From the NCBI GenBank assembly GCA_036346205.1, contig JARFJB010001987.1, positions 5,942,501 through 6,006,500 on the forward strand: a stretch of 64,000 bases of DNA, in the 5' to 3' direction. Both the position numbers and the translations under genes were made by a program. Shown piece by piece: positions 1 through 10,853 of the stretch. This DNA comes from Vesta saturnalis. Taxonomy: Eukaryota; Arthropoda; Insecta; Coleoptera; Lampyridae. The notes under the pieces were generated by a model, which worked only from the letters and a program-made list of their open reading frames with translations, was not told the origin of the DNA and searched no databases. How positions within the stretch are numbered: the first letter of the stretch is position 1; every line of letters starts with the position of its first letter.

Positions 1-1000
1 GTTCTCCCGTTTCCATGAACTGATTCTATTTTTAGAAGAATTGTAATATGATACCCCCAATGGCTTTCGGCATTTCCGTTTCCAAGAACTGATTCTATTT
101 TTAAATTTTTAAGAACCGAGCAATACTGAGCATGTGCAAAACCGGCCATAGATCAGGAATGCGTAAGTTGCTAGAACTGGTTAGATTTCACCTTGACCTG
201 CTTTTAGAGTACAATTTGATTTGGATTTAGTGTATTCAAAAACCATCTAACCTTGACTCACTTTTTAGCATAGATAGTAACCCATCATTCTTCGTGTTTC
301 CACAAACTGATTCTATTTGAAGAACCGAAAAATACCGAGCATGCATAAATCCAGCCATTGACTAGGAATTCTTAATTTGCTATTTCCTTCAAGGCTCTCC
401 CCTTCACATTACCACGAACTGATTATTCAGATTTTGAGGGTGGAAGTTGAGAAAGGAAGGGTAAAATGGGTTTCCCCACGACGATAGCCGAGCAATACGG
501 AGCATGCTTATTTTGCTAGAAGTGGTTAGATTTTCAAGAATTTGACTCAATTTATGCAGTACAAGAACCATCTAACCTTGAAATACTTTTAACATAAAAA
601 ATTACCCAAAACTCTTCTTGTTTGATTCTATTTTTAGGTTTCTAAGAATTGTAATATGTTCCGCCCCTAGAGGTTAATGAACTTTGAGGTCAATATAAAT
701 CTTAAAACGGACAATGAACTTTGATTCTAAAAATAGTAAAATGACACCCCAATGAACTTTTGACCTTGAAAAGATCAATGAATTGGCAACGATAAACAAC
801 AGCAACACTGTGGTCCAGAAGTTGTAATATATGAAATTATTACCTTGAAAAATGAAAAGGGACGTGACCTTGAAATGTCAACTTCTCGATGAGCTCCTTT
901 AGCAACAATATAAGGGGTGACCTTGACCTTGAAATGTAAATATTTCGCTGACCATGACATTTTAAATTTCTCGTCAACAGGTGACCATGAAAATTTCTAA
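1..1000. repeat. Diverged dispersed repeat rich in TGACCTTGA
   Basis: Phrases such as 'catgaactgattctattttta', 'agaattgtaatatg' and 'gaccttgaaa' recur several times here, around 36,770-36,800, and at 38,800-38,860 and 39,620-39,720. They look like tandem or nested fragments of one dispersed non-coding repeat. The stretch at 740-990 has about half a dozen TGACCTTGA or TGACCATGA variants. I see no coding potential; short ORFs here have no recognisable content. Confidence 0.5.
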
Positions 1001-1628
1001 TTTCCGGCCAAAAAGTGGCCCGTAATCGGCATATTTGTACTACTACTTCCTCATAAATAACTTAATTATCTATTCTTGAAGTGGAAACAGAAGTTGCTCT
1101 GAATTGGCAGAATAAAACTCCAAAGCTTTCCACATCTAAGTCATAGTCAACTATTATTTCCATTTGAAGAAATGTATGTTCATGTCGTAACTCAAAATTA
1201 AAGGCTTACATCCAAAAATCAATTTCACTACCTCATAAAGAAATAACGAAATTACATATATTTAAAGAAATTACAGAAACATGATTATTTTGAAGTATCT
1301 AGCCAGCCCTGGACTTTTTAAGAAAAAAAAAGTGCAAATACTTTCCCATTTAACCGTGTTTCTATCTGACCTAGTTTCGGAGATCCTCATAGTAGACTTA
1401 AGAAAACTCACTCTGTGTAAAATAAATTGTGGAATTATATTCTACTTAAAACATAAGTCCTTCCAAATAAAATTTTACTTAAACTTTTCGGCAAGTTTTC
1501 CTATTTTTTATATTTCATAAATTTGTTTTAACCATTTCAAGTAATTCTGAGGATGATAACTTTTTTTCAATAATTGTGGTTCAGAAAGGCTAAGTTTAAC
1601 CTAATGTGCTAAAGATCGATATGGGGAT
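1001..1628. other. Unassigned AT-rich interval
   Basis: No gene, RNA or clear repeat recognised. An open frame at 1,281-1,520 (79 codons) is hydrophobic and looks like chance AT-rich sequence. Confidence 0.4.
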
Positions 1629-2177
1629 ATTGAATTGCCAAGAGATACCCGGGAACGACTGCCTTAAATTTTCTCATATCATAAGTGAGAGAAAACAGGA
1701 ACTAGGGAGATCATTCCAGAGTTTAGAAGCCGTGTAGAATGTGGATTGCGCCCGTTTGGTACGACAAGTTAAGATTCGTACTGTAGATTGATGATGTGAA
1801 TTAGCGAATCGAGTACTCATAGCAAAGGTAGCCGAGATATCAAAGAATGTAATCCAGCAGCAGCCATTGCACTACCGATAATTCAAAGAAAGAATTTAAA
1901 CGATCGATCTGTACTCATGGGACTATATGTCAGAAGTTAGGGACCGGTCATTCATAAGCCTAACCGTTCTTCATTGAGTACGATCAACGATATCGAGACC
2001 GTATTGGGGAGCACCAACCCAAAGGTTAGAATTGTATCCTAGATGAGGTCACATTTGGACCTTATGTAACAGAAAGAGCTGTCGGAATGTAAAGTACTGG
2101 TTAAATCTGTACAAAAGGTCTATTTTACGAGCAGTTGTTTCAATAGCTAACAGAAGATGGTCAACCTATGATAGATT

Positions 2178-2489
2178 TCAAGGTACAGACATTATCAATA
2201 CAGTAATAGAGCCTGAAAGCTTGAGATCTGAACCATTTATACTTACAATAGAAAATAATCGGTCTTTTTTGGCGAACACAAGGCAACACTGAGTTTTAGT
2301 GAAATTAAATTTAACTAGATTATTACTCCCCCATTTAATGATACGTTGAATGTCTTTGTTGATTGAAATGTCCATTTCAGCTTTAATGTCTTGATTTGAG
2401 GTAGAAGACAGATTACTATTATGAGTAAACTGAGATAAACTACAATGAAGAGTATGGTTATCAGCAAGGTAATGGATCGGGTTAGTCAT
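2178..2489 (-). pseudogene. RT palm/thumb fragment of non-LTR copy A
   Basis: This is the longest open piece of copy A (103 codons). It starts at the RT active-site region, where the expected F-A-D-D reads L-A-D-N, and continues through SINKDIQRI, KWGSNNLVKFN and KTQCCLVFAKKDR. These match copy D at about 30,690-30,930 almost residue for residue. Loss of the second catalytic aspartate would inactivate the enzyme even without the surrounding stops. Confidence 0.8.
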
Positions 2490-3935
2490 TGAAGAGATAA
2501 GGTCATTTATATACAGCAGAAAAAATGTAGGAGCTACAAGTGACCCGAGATAATGCCAACTTCTTCTGAAAAGAAGCCATCAACTACGACACATATTCGT
2601 TTTTTATGAGGAAAACCAGAAACCCAGTTGATGAGCGTATTAGTTAACCCTAATGAGGTGAGTTTGGCAAGTAAACACTTATGTCAATCTTGGTCAAATG
2701 CCTTTGAGATATTTAAAGCGACTACAACTGTTTCACCGGACTGTTGTAATGTATTGTGCCAAACTTGAGTCACATGTGAAACAAGGTCATCTGTTAAACG
2801 TCTCTGCCTAAAACAGTATTGGTGGTCACTTTATGAGATTCAAGGAAAGAGGGCAGTCGCTGATTGATGGCTTTTTCCATCACTTTGGTCAAAATCGAAG
2901 TGACAGTAATTGATCGGTAGTTAGAAGGATCGGCCTTGCCGCCTTTTTAGGAACGGGTCTAATTTGCATGACGAAGGAAGTTCCCCAAAAGGCACAGAGA
3001 TCGAATAAAGCTTAGATAGGACTAATACTAGTTCAGGGGAACATTTCTTTAAGACAATAGCTTTGATACCGTCTGGGCCAGTGGCCTTATTGGGATCAAT
3101 TCTACTGATTATCGATTCTAGTAGCTCATGTTAGAAATGTATCGGTATCATAGCGTACGAAGAAGAGCTGGCTAAAGCCACATATTTTCCAGAATCACTA
3201 AGACACGAGATTGGTGTAAATACATGCACAAAAAGTTTGGCTTTGTCTACAGAATCAATAACTACAGATCCGTGAATAGATGTCACGGAGGGAAATGTAT
3301 GTGTACCAAAGTTTTCACTGCTTAAGGAAATGTAACTAGCTTATTGCATTTTCGTTATACAAACAACCTTCTACCTTTAGTGATAACATTCTGCAGGTAT
3401 TTCTAGCACCAACATAGTCTGCAAAAGATTCTCGACCGTTTTACTAGGTTTCCATTTTATCAGCACAGCCCCATCGAACCAGGGTTCGGAACGAAAATGA
3501 CCTATACGATTTTGTTTTTTGGGTATGTGTAACTCCATGTTCATGAGGATGACATCTTAAAACTATATTCACGCATGGAGTAGTTGCAATGAAATCCCGT
3601 AAATCACTTCATTTAGTTGACTTAAAGCACCAGGATTTATCGGTGTTGTGAACAACAGAGGAATAAGGGGTGGTAGAAATTATTTCTGTTAATCAATGGT
3701 CAGATAGACCTAGTGGGGAAAGAACAGAAGTTTTATAAACAACTAGGATTGGTATAAGAAAACGGTCTAAAAGATGTGAAGTACGGTTAGGGTTATCAGG
3801 GATTCTAGTGGTTCCAAAATCATTTGTATGAGATCACATGAAATAGCAAATGTTTCTGCACTATGACCAGCAGGATTAGCAGTATATGAATATTGAAGCC
3901 AATTTGTGCTATGAATGTTGAAATCGATACAGAAG

Positions 3936-4160
3936 CTAGTCAACTTTCAACCTAAGGTGACAGAAGAAGTTTTGAAAGTTGTTGTCATTGGGAGAGCTAT
4001 AAATGCAACAGTAAAATTTAGGACCAGAATGTTTGAACGAAATCACGTCGAAATGTTTTATTCTCCAAAGAAGAAATGCTTTTGCAAGAGATCTTGTCCT
4101 TGAGATAGGCAGACTTTCGTCCCGAAAGTTAGAGTGAAGATTGTATTGGGGAAATTGCAC
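3936..4160 (-). pseudogene. Endonuclease fragment of non-LTR copy A
   Basis: A 74-codon open piece aligns with the endonuclease of copy C (16,890-17,100): QFPQYNLHSNF against QFPRYNLNFNF, FDVISFKHSG against FDAIWFKHSG, and DNNFQNFF against DNNFQDIF. It lies at the 5' truncation point of copy A. There is no start codon context of its own. Confidence 0.7.
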
Positions 4161-4380
4161 TCGTGTGAATTGGAGATAACTTTAATTGTTATCGAAACGT
4201 TTAGATTTATATAAATAGAAAAATACACCATCAAAAAATCCCAAAGGATAATTTTTTTAGTTATGTGTAATGATCGTGAAAGTTTATATTTTCATACTTT
4301 ACGATAGTAAACTTTCAGGATTATCACACATAATTAAAATACTTATCTTTTAGATATTTTTATTGATCTTTATATAAATT

Positions 4381-4420
4381 TATACGTTTCGCTAACAATT
4401 ACAATTATGGTCGTCAATAA
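4381..4420 (-). ncRNA. Hammerhead-like motif, diverged unit
   Basis: On the minus strand, TTGACGA is followed about 20 nt later by GCGAAACGT. The first C of the CUGANGA core is replaced by T, and the intervening stem is weaker than in the other units. It is the inverted twin of the unit at 5,183-5,222. Likely inactive. Confidence 0.35.
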
Positions 4421-4529
4421 ATATTAATATCTTTAAGATGTCAAAATAAAATTTATCGATAACTAAACTATACATGAAATACTTATCTTTTTTGGGGTTT
4501 TTTAATGGTGTACTTTAAATTATACAATC

Positions 4530-4575
4530 TAAACGTTTCGATAACACTTACAGTTATCTTCGTCAGTAGTAATAT
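4530..4575 (-). ncRNA. Hammerhead ribozyme-like motif in Penelope-like repeat
   Basis: On the minus strand the core reads CTGACGA, then GATAAC, a loop, and GTTATC, then GAAACGTTT. CUGANGA and GAAA are the two conserved hammerhead core strands, and GATAAC/GTTATC forms stem II. One extra A lies between the core and stem II. Stem III would be only the palindrome ACGT, which recalls the minimal stem III described for Penelope-like hammerheads. Activity is untested. Confidence 0.5.
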
Positions 4576-4839
4576 TTATAAAAATTGTTAAAGATGTTGT
4601 GTAACCAATTTTGTCAAATTTGAAAAATTAAAACATAAACATAAGCCTGCTATTAATATAACAGTTTGAGAAACGTATAAAGCCAACTATAAAATTTTTT
4701 TTTAGTAAAGAATAACTAGGTCACAAAAATTAAATATTGTTAAACTGCCTCAAAGATGACAAACCAGAACACTCTTTACGACGAATATGTTTTAATTTTT
4801 CATATTTGACAACATCTTTAACAACCTTTAACAAACATT

Positions 4840-4890
4840 ACCTACTACTGACGAACGAAGATAACTGTAAGTGTTATCGAAACGTTTAGA
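4840..4890 (+). ncRNA. Hammerhead-like motif with 4-nt core duplication
   Basis: Same unit as at 4,530-4,575 in the opposite orientation. CTGACGA (4,848-4,854) is followed by an additional ACGA before the GATAAC stem, then GTTATC and GAAAC (4,879-4,883). The insertion separates core and stem and probably abolishes folding. Confidence 0.4.
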
Positions 4891-5182
4891 TTGTATAATT
4901 TAAAGTACACCATTAAAAAAACCCCAAAAAAGATAAGTATTTTATTATGAGTGTTAATGGTGAAAGTTTACATTTTCATATACATGAAATATAATCTTTA
5001 CGTAAAATTACTTCAAAATGTAAGTTGAGCTTGAAACTGAATAAGCCTGTCACAAACTCTGATAGGTATTAAATCCTGTATTTTTTGTTTACCTTTATAT
5101 AAATTTATACATTTATCGTCCTTATATGAAAAATTTTTCATATTTCCTAAAATTTTATTTTGACATCTTAAAGATATTAATA

Positions 5183-5222
5183 TTTATTGACGACCATAAT
5201 TGTAATTGTTAGCGAAACGTAT
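5183..5222 (+). ncRNA. Hammerhead-like motif, diverged unit
   Basis: TTGACGA (5,187-5,193) is followed by GCGAAACG (GAAAC at 5,214-5,218). It lies within the right outer arm of the palindromic cluster and mirrors 4,381-4,420. The core deviates by C to T at its first position. Confidence 0.35.
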
Positions 5223-5300
5223 AAATTTATATAAAGATCAATAAAAATATCTAAAAGATAAGTATTTTAATTATGTGTGATAATCCTGAAAGTTTACATC

Positions 5301-6661
5301 TTCTAATATTAACTTTTCATGGAAACTGTCATAACACCATTGTATGTAGCGTAGGTACAATGATATTTATTTCTTATATTGGACTTATAACGAAATTGAA
5401 GACGCAATCTGTTCGTAGTAAACAAAAGTAATATCCTTAGAGGTTTATTTAACCACCTACTTAATATTCGTGTAGAACAAAATTTTATTTTAACCAAAAT
5501 TTACTTTGTATGTAAATTAAAATTGAATTAAATTGGGGAACGTGAACCGTGAAACAAAGTTCTTCCATTCAATTTTAAGTACCTACACTAAAAAAGGAAG
5601 ATATTTGAACAGTTAATTTTAACAAGATCGTCAAAAATAAAATAGTGGCTCTTTTTTCGAACTATCCCGAATTCGCGTGTTTTAAATTACAAATACATAT
5701 ATACGGTTAACGGTTTATGCAAGTCGATTGTACATATAATTGCAATTAATATAAAGAGGACGCCTGCAGCTTTTAAACCAGATTTAGTTTACGAGCGATA
5801 TTAATCGAAATTATGCCTTATTTATTAATTTTTGGACGCAAGGCGTAGAAATGCACGAAAAGTTAGTTCAACTCAAAAGAGTGTTCGTTGAACTTAATAT
5901 TAAAAAAATTATCAGTTTTTTTAATACAGCGCAATTTTTTTTAGCATTATTAGTTAATTTTTTGTGGTAAAATGACTGTAGGTAAAAATATTGTTCATCT
6001 ATTATACCTTTATTATTCTAAACACAACCTATTATTAACATGCTACTGTGTCAAATCATGAAAATTATAATAATAAGCTTTTTAGTGTTGTCTTCGGACT
6101 AGGTCAGTCACACTTTGTATAAAAAATTAAATAATAACGTTGGTGTTAAAACTATCTTCTTCATATACGTTGAGGTAATTGATTCTAAAGTAGAAGGTTA
6201 ACGTCATGTCCTTAAGCCATTTATTCGTGCTAATGATACATACTTTGGGCATAGGTATCTTCCTAAATTGATATAGATTCTTATAATTTACGAATTCATA
6301 CAATGTTAGTAAAGTATCATTACATGAGGACAGAGAAAAAACAAACTAATTGAAAAGTCGCTTTACAAAAACGAAATTTGTAAAAAATATACTTTATATA
6401 CTGAAATGATTACAGTAGAGTGTTTGCATTACCTAATTTTGTGCTCTCTCAAAGAGTATATTACCATTTACTATTCGATTTCCTTAAGTCTTTTCTTTAT
6501 ATCCACCTACCTTCCTTCAGCTAGTTTACTATTAAAAGTGATACGATTTTTTTAAGCTACGCAAAGTTAACGCGGGTACACTAATAAAAAACAAAACATA
6601 AAAAAGTTTAACATGTCTTGAAAATCGCAATATGGACTGCGTAAACTACATTGGGCAATCA
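5301..6661. other. Unassigned AT-rich interval
   Basis: No gene or RNA recognised. ORFs are short, including one at 5,309-5,497 on the minus strand, and carry no family signature. Confidence 0.4.
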
Positions 6662-6775
6662 CACGGGTCCTCTTATATCTTCGAAGTGATTTAGCATGCA
6701 CAAACCGTTATTCTCGACACTATATTAAATTTTTTTTAAAAACTATGTTTAAACATTTTTCTATAAAGTTGATCG
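6662..6775. repeat. 114-bp repeat, also at 12,522-12,635
   Basis: The sequence from 'cacgggtcctcttatatc' to 'ataaagttgatcg' recurs at 12,522-12,635 with few differences. There it directly follows a transposon terminus. This copy lacks the transposon end and so resembles an unoccupied site. Confidence 0.75.
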
Positions 6776-7006
6776 CCGTCTTAGGAGAAAATACCTCGGC
6801 CATAAAAGAGGAGTTTAGATTTATAAACATGTCCCTAGGGAAGATATTAGAGTGTGGTTAGGTCAATACTTCAAATTTCCCCCGAAAATAACCGATTCTA
6901 CCCGAACATTGACGAGCGCGCCAGCGCACAAGACCCAAGGCTAGTTCTCGTTTCTCGTGTGTTTCGCTCTTTAAAGTGTAACTGTCATCGAGTGAGCATT
7001 ATTATA

Positions 7007-7270
7007 ATGTATTCTCCTGTTTATGAACCAACATCAGCGGACATTACAGATTTTACTGACTTGTTAATAAACTATTACAACATAACCGTTCAAGATAATG
7101 ATGGAAGCGATGGCGTGGATGAGCTGAATGTATCTCACATCCAAGGTGATGATGACTACAGAAAGAAGAACGATGAGGTAGAGGAAAAGGACGAATCTCA
7201 AAACCATGATGATGATGGCGACGAATCACGGTTCAAGAAGAAGAAGAAAACCGACAAAGGATGTTATTAA
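7007..7270 (+). CDS. Small acidic hypothetical protein
   Basis: I do not recognise this 87-residue ORF. I chose the ATG at 7,007; the frame stays open upstream to a GTG at 6,854 but with no earlier ATG. The first 30 residues are mixed (MYSPVYEP, FTDLLINYY). From about residue 30 the protein is strongly acidic (GDDD, EVEEKDE, DDDGDE). It then switches to a lysine cluster (KKKKK) before ending GCY, a pattern common in small nuclear or nucleic-acid-associated proteins. AATAAA-like signals follow the stop at about 7,270 and 7,318. It could be a real short gene, the last exon of a larger one, or a transposon accessory ORF. The acidic/basic run could also be a chance product of GAT/GAA-rich sequence. 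Confidence 0.35.
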   Translation: MYSPVYEPTSADITDFTDLLINYYNITVQDNDGSDGVDELNVSHIQGDDDYRKKNDEVEEKDESQNHDDDGDESRFKKKKKTDKGCY

Positions 7271-7384
7271 ATAAAAATGATGTATTGTTGTTTATAATAA
7301 TATACTTTCAATTTTGTTAATAAACTTGTTTTTCCTAATGGTGCTCCCCCGTCTTGATTCATGTTTGCAGCCTTACGAGTTTTC

Positions 7385-8455
7385 GCGTTAGCGTGTTTTG
7401 CTGAGTTTTTCGTTGTGTTTCGTATTTGCGTGTTTTCGTTTTACGTGTTTTCGCGTTAGCGTGTTTTTTTTTGTGATGGCGTGTTTTCGTGTGCATTTTC
7501 GTGTTAGCGTGTTTTCGTGTTTCTACGTTAGCGTGTTTTCGTTTGTGTGTTTTCGTGTCTGCGTATTTTGCGTTAACGTGTTGTATCTTGCGTTTGCGTG
7601 TTCGTTTTGTGTTCGTGTCGTTTTCGTTGAGTTCGTGTTATCGTATTTTCGTTCCGTGTGTTTTCGTTTGTGTTTTTGCGTTAGCGTGTTTTCGTTTGTG
7701 TGTTATAGCGTTAGGGTATTTTCGTGTTAGCGTGTTTTCGTTTTGTGTGTTCTAGCGTTAGCGTGTTTTCGTTTGTGTGTTTTCGCGTTTGCGTGTTTTC
7801 GTGTTTCTACGTTAGCGTGTTTTCGTTTGTGTGTTTTCGTGTTTGCGTATTTTTGCGTTAACGTGTTTTCGTGTTTGTATCTTTTTGCGTTTGCGTGTTT
7901 TTGTTTTGTGTTTTCGTGTTTGCGTGTTTTCGTTTGTGTGTTTTCGTTTGTGTTTTTGCGTTAGCGTGTTATCGTGTTTTCGTTTTGTGTGTTCTAGCGT
8001 TAGCGTGTTTTCGTTTGTGTGTTTTCGCGTTTGCGTGTTTTCATGTTTCTACGTTAGCGTGTTTTCGTTTGTGTGTTTTCGTGTTTGCGTATTTTTGCGT
8101 TAACGTGTTTTCGTGTTTGTATCTTTTTGCGTTTGCGTGTTTTCGTTTTGTGTGTTTTCGTTTGTGTTTTTGCGTTAGCGTGTTTTCGTGTTAGCGTGTT
8201 TTCGTTTTGTGTTTTCGTATTAGCGTGTTTTCGTGTTAGCGTGTTTTCGTTCTGCATGTTTTCGTTTGTGTTTTCGTTTATGTGTTTTTGCGTTAGCGTG
8301 TTTTCGTGTTAACGTTTTTTTGTGTTAGCGTGTTTTCGTTTGTGTGTTCTAGCGTTAGCGTGTTTTCGTGTTAGCATGTTTTCGTTTGTGTGTTTTCGTT
8401 TGTGTGTATTCGTGTTTGCGTTTTTTGCGTTAGCGTGTTTTCGTTTGCTACTCGT
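7385..8455. repeat. GT-rich minisatellite built on gcgtgttttcgt
   Basis: About 1.07 kb consists of short variants of 'ttagcgtgttttcgtt' and 'tgtgtgttttcgcgt' and is nearly free of A on the plus strand. A higher-order unit of about 242 bp is visible: the block starting 'tgttctagcgttagcg' near 7,747 recurs near 7,989 with the same order of variants through 'gtttgtatctttttgcg'. Several overlapping open frames on both strands are by-products of the biased composition, not genes. Confidence 0.9.
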
Positions 8456-9062
8456 GCTAAAACATTGATAGTCGCTTGTATGTAGTTGCAGGCAATATTG
8501 AGTTGACTAAAAACCATAATTGGAAACGCTGCTTGCGATGTCAAGTCCGTGGAACTATGTTTAATTAGCTTTTTGATAGATGTATTTATGATAAGATCAG
8601 GCTTGCATGTAAAATAATATAGAGGTGAAAATAGCTAGCTAACGTGTTTTGCTGCTACATGCAACACAATATTGAAAATTCGGTTTATGTATTAGAAAAC
8701 GTACTACAGTCTCGAAACAGAATGCAGATAAAATTGTAGGAAATGAATACGGTACAGCCTCTGAGAAGGAACTGAAAGATTTGAGGAGAGTGCGGCATTT
8801 CCAGAGCCGTGCTGAAACCAGTTAATTTCGGGATAAACTCATGTCCATGTAATAATAATAATAGCGTCTGATAAAAACTGTCAGGTGTTATTAGCTGCTC
8901 TATAGGTTGTTACAATTTAATCGTTTAAGGTGAAGACGATGAGATGAATATATCTCAAAATATCGATGATATTCATATTATTTCAGATTAGAAATTTTAA
9001 GGCGTTTAGTTAACATTGTTATTAATCTCAACTGATAAAAATCCATATAACATGAATTACAT
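8456..9062. other. Unassigned interval between two GT-rich arrays
   Basis: No gene, RNA or repeat recognised. Confidence 0.4.
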
Positions 9063-9089
9063 GTGTGTGTGCGTGTGTGCGTGTGTGCG

Positions 9090-9146
<57 letters not shown>
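9063..9146. repeat. (GT)n microsatellite with GC interruptions
   Basis: It begins as GTGTGC-type units and becomes pure GT, about 84 bp in total. Confidence 0.95.
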
Positions 9147-9151
<5 letters not shown>

Positions 9152-9429
9152 GAATGCAGCTAAATCATAATTGCATAGAAGAGAGAATATATCCGTATAA
9201 AAAAAAGCATCGGGTAGAAATCTCTATTATTTCGACTAATAATTTTTAGACCTTAATATAATTTGCGGTGACAAAAAATATTTTGTAAATATTTGTAATG
9301 CATTCCATAACAATAGTTTATGTAATCTCAAGGTTCAAATTATTTAAAAGTAATTTTGCAGTAGCAAAATTTTTAAAATATTTGTAAGCATTGTGAATGT
9401 AAATTTATTCATTCACATCCTACAAGAGA

Positions 9430-9995
9430 AGCTTTGTCAAACGTCGTAAAATAACGATTGCATAATCTTATATACCCAATACGTATATGTAGGTTGGGAC
9501 GGCAACAAATTTCAAACAACACGGGTAGCGATGCTGTTTCCCCATACTCCTACAGCAAAGAAAGCGATGGGGCAAGGTCAAAATAAAAATTAAGCCAAAG
9601 AGCAGGTTTTGATGTCACATGACAAAATAAAATTATCATTAGGTAGATTTTCATTTAGCAGACACATGTCTTCTCCTCATAGGCTCTCCCCCACCCTTAC
9701 ATAAAGGTTGAGATGAATATAAAAGAAAAATAGTAGCTAAGCAATAGAGCCAATTTTGATTTGAAATACGTAAAAGCATGCAGAAATCAATCTCCGTTTA
9801 CCATCCTTACCAGGTCTTACCTACCATTCCTTGCAATGGTAAAACGACACCGGTTGTAATTCATACATTAGAACATACGGTCGTTATTATTACGGTTTCC
9901 GTTATACTACAAAACTAAAAATTCCAATTTGCCCTTTTCTTTTCTTTTGTAGGCTTTAATATAAGTCCTTCACAACAACGTTGTAAGCTATAGAA
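9430..9995. repeat. Duplicated non-coding unit, first copy
   Basis: The stretch from 'gctttgtcaaacgtcg' through 'ggttgggacggcaac' to the edge of the non-LTR remnant recurs at 13,047-13,540. The second copy has many small deletions. Nothing coding was recognised. It lies directly left of the 3' end of non-LTR copy B. Confidence 0.75.
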
Positions 9996-10853
9996 AATCG
10001 ATCAAAGGTCGCTGTGTGTAGAAATGTAGATTGCGCCCGTTTAATGTGACACCATGAAATTTTGAGTGCTTAGTTATGGAATGAATGGGTAAGCACACTT
10101 GCCATGGTAATAACTATTCTTCTATGCTCAAGAGACTGTAGGTCAGAAGTCAGAGACTGGTCATTTATAAGCCTTATAGCACTTTTTTGGATGCGGTTTA
10201 CCATATCAAGGGCGTATTGTAGAGCACTGACCCAGAGGTGAGAACTGTATTTCAAATGAGGTCGAATTCGAGCCTTATACAGTAAAAGGAGTTGTTGCAA
10301 TGTGAAGTACTATTTAGATCTGTATGGGGAACCCAGTGTACGGGCATCTGTTTTGCTGGCTGATAAAGGTTTTCAACCCATGAAAGGTTCGATGATGCGG
10401 ACATCCCTAACATATAAATAGAGCTTGAAAACTTGAGCTCTAAGCCACTGCGTTTTGTCGGCGTTGAACATGATTAGATTATTTCTTCCACATTCAAGGA
10501 CACGTAAGTCAATGTTGATTGAGGCTATCTTTTTTACCTTAACGTCCTGACTAGACTTATTGCTGTGGGAAAACTGAGAACAACTACAATCTAGAGTGCT
10601 GCCGTCTGAAAAGCAATGGATCGGGTTAGTTGTTGCGGAAATGAGGTCATTTATGTATAGCAGGAAAAGTGTGGGAGCTATCACTGAACCTTGGGGTACT
10701 CCCGCGTTTTTTTTTAAAGAAGCCATCGAAAACAACGAGTGTATACTGGTCAAGCAAGTTGAATATCCAATTGATGAGCGTATCGGATAAGCCGAAAGAA
10801 GTGAACTTAGGAAGTAGGCACTTGTGCCAAATCTGGTCAAACATTTTTTTTCT
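9996..10853 (-). mobile_element. Non-LTR retrotransposon copy B, RT C-terminal half
   Basis: On the minus strand this encodes broken pieces of the same RT as copies A, C and D. The piece at 10,373-10,840 includes NAGVPQGSVIAPTLFLLYIN, then NPIHCFSDGSTLD, where the FADD box reads F-S-D-G. The piece at 10,070-10,300 includes KARIRPHLKYSSHLWVSA. Endonuclease and N-terminal RT are missing. At 10,854 it joins sequence that matches the 5' leader of copy C but in the opposite orientation, so the copy appears 5'-inverted and internally deleted. Confidence 0.85.

Larger units (their letters stand above)
1629..4160 (-). mobile_element. Non-LTR retrotransposon, decayed copy A (endonuclease plus reverse transcriptase)
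   Basis: This is a 5'-truncated, heavily mutated copy of the family also present at 9,996-10,853, 16,263-19,545 and 29,713-31,598. Reading the minus strand from 4,160 downward, it starts inside the APE-type endonuclease (QFPQYNLH..., FDVISFKHSG). It continues through the RT, where the catalytic FADD box is altered to LADN (NPIHYLADNHTLH). It ends near 1,629 in the conserved C-terminal segment, the reverse complement of copy D at 31,370-31,500. Stops and frameshifts are numerous, so it cannot encode RT. The APE endonuclease and RT layout fits the jockey/CR1/I group of non-LTR elements; the clade is not resolved by eye. The 5' end abuts the Penelope-like repeat cluster at 4,165. Confidence 0.85.
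4165..5300. mobile_element. Penelope-like element terminal-repeat cluster, nested palindrome
   Basis: The block is a set of related terminal-repeat units in both orientations. The outer arms 4,309-4,453 and 5,152-5,298 are near-perfect inverted repeats. Inside them, 4,470-4,570 is inverted relative to 4,845-4,945. The core at 4,590-4,770 matches the inverse of 39,300-39,470, which lies just upstream of a recognisable Penelope-like RT fragment at 38,870-39,340. Each unit carries a TGACGA...GAAACG core like a hammerhead ribozyme. Penelope-like elements are known for pseudo-LTRs in tandem or inverted arrangement and for hammerhead motifs, which supports the call. No intact coding sequence remains here. 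Confidence 0.7.

Noticed and set aside
7398..8312. Several Cys/Phe/Val-rich frames that look like membrane proteins
   Set aside because: Products of the GT-rich minisatellite; the repeat phase explains every residue.
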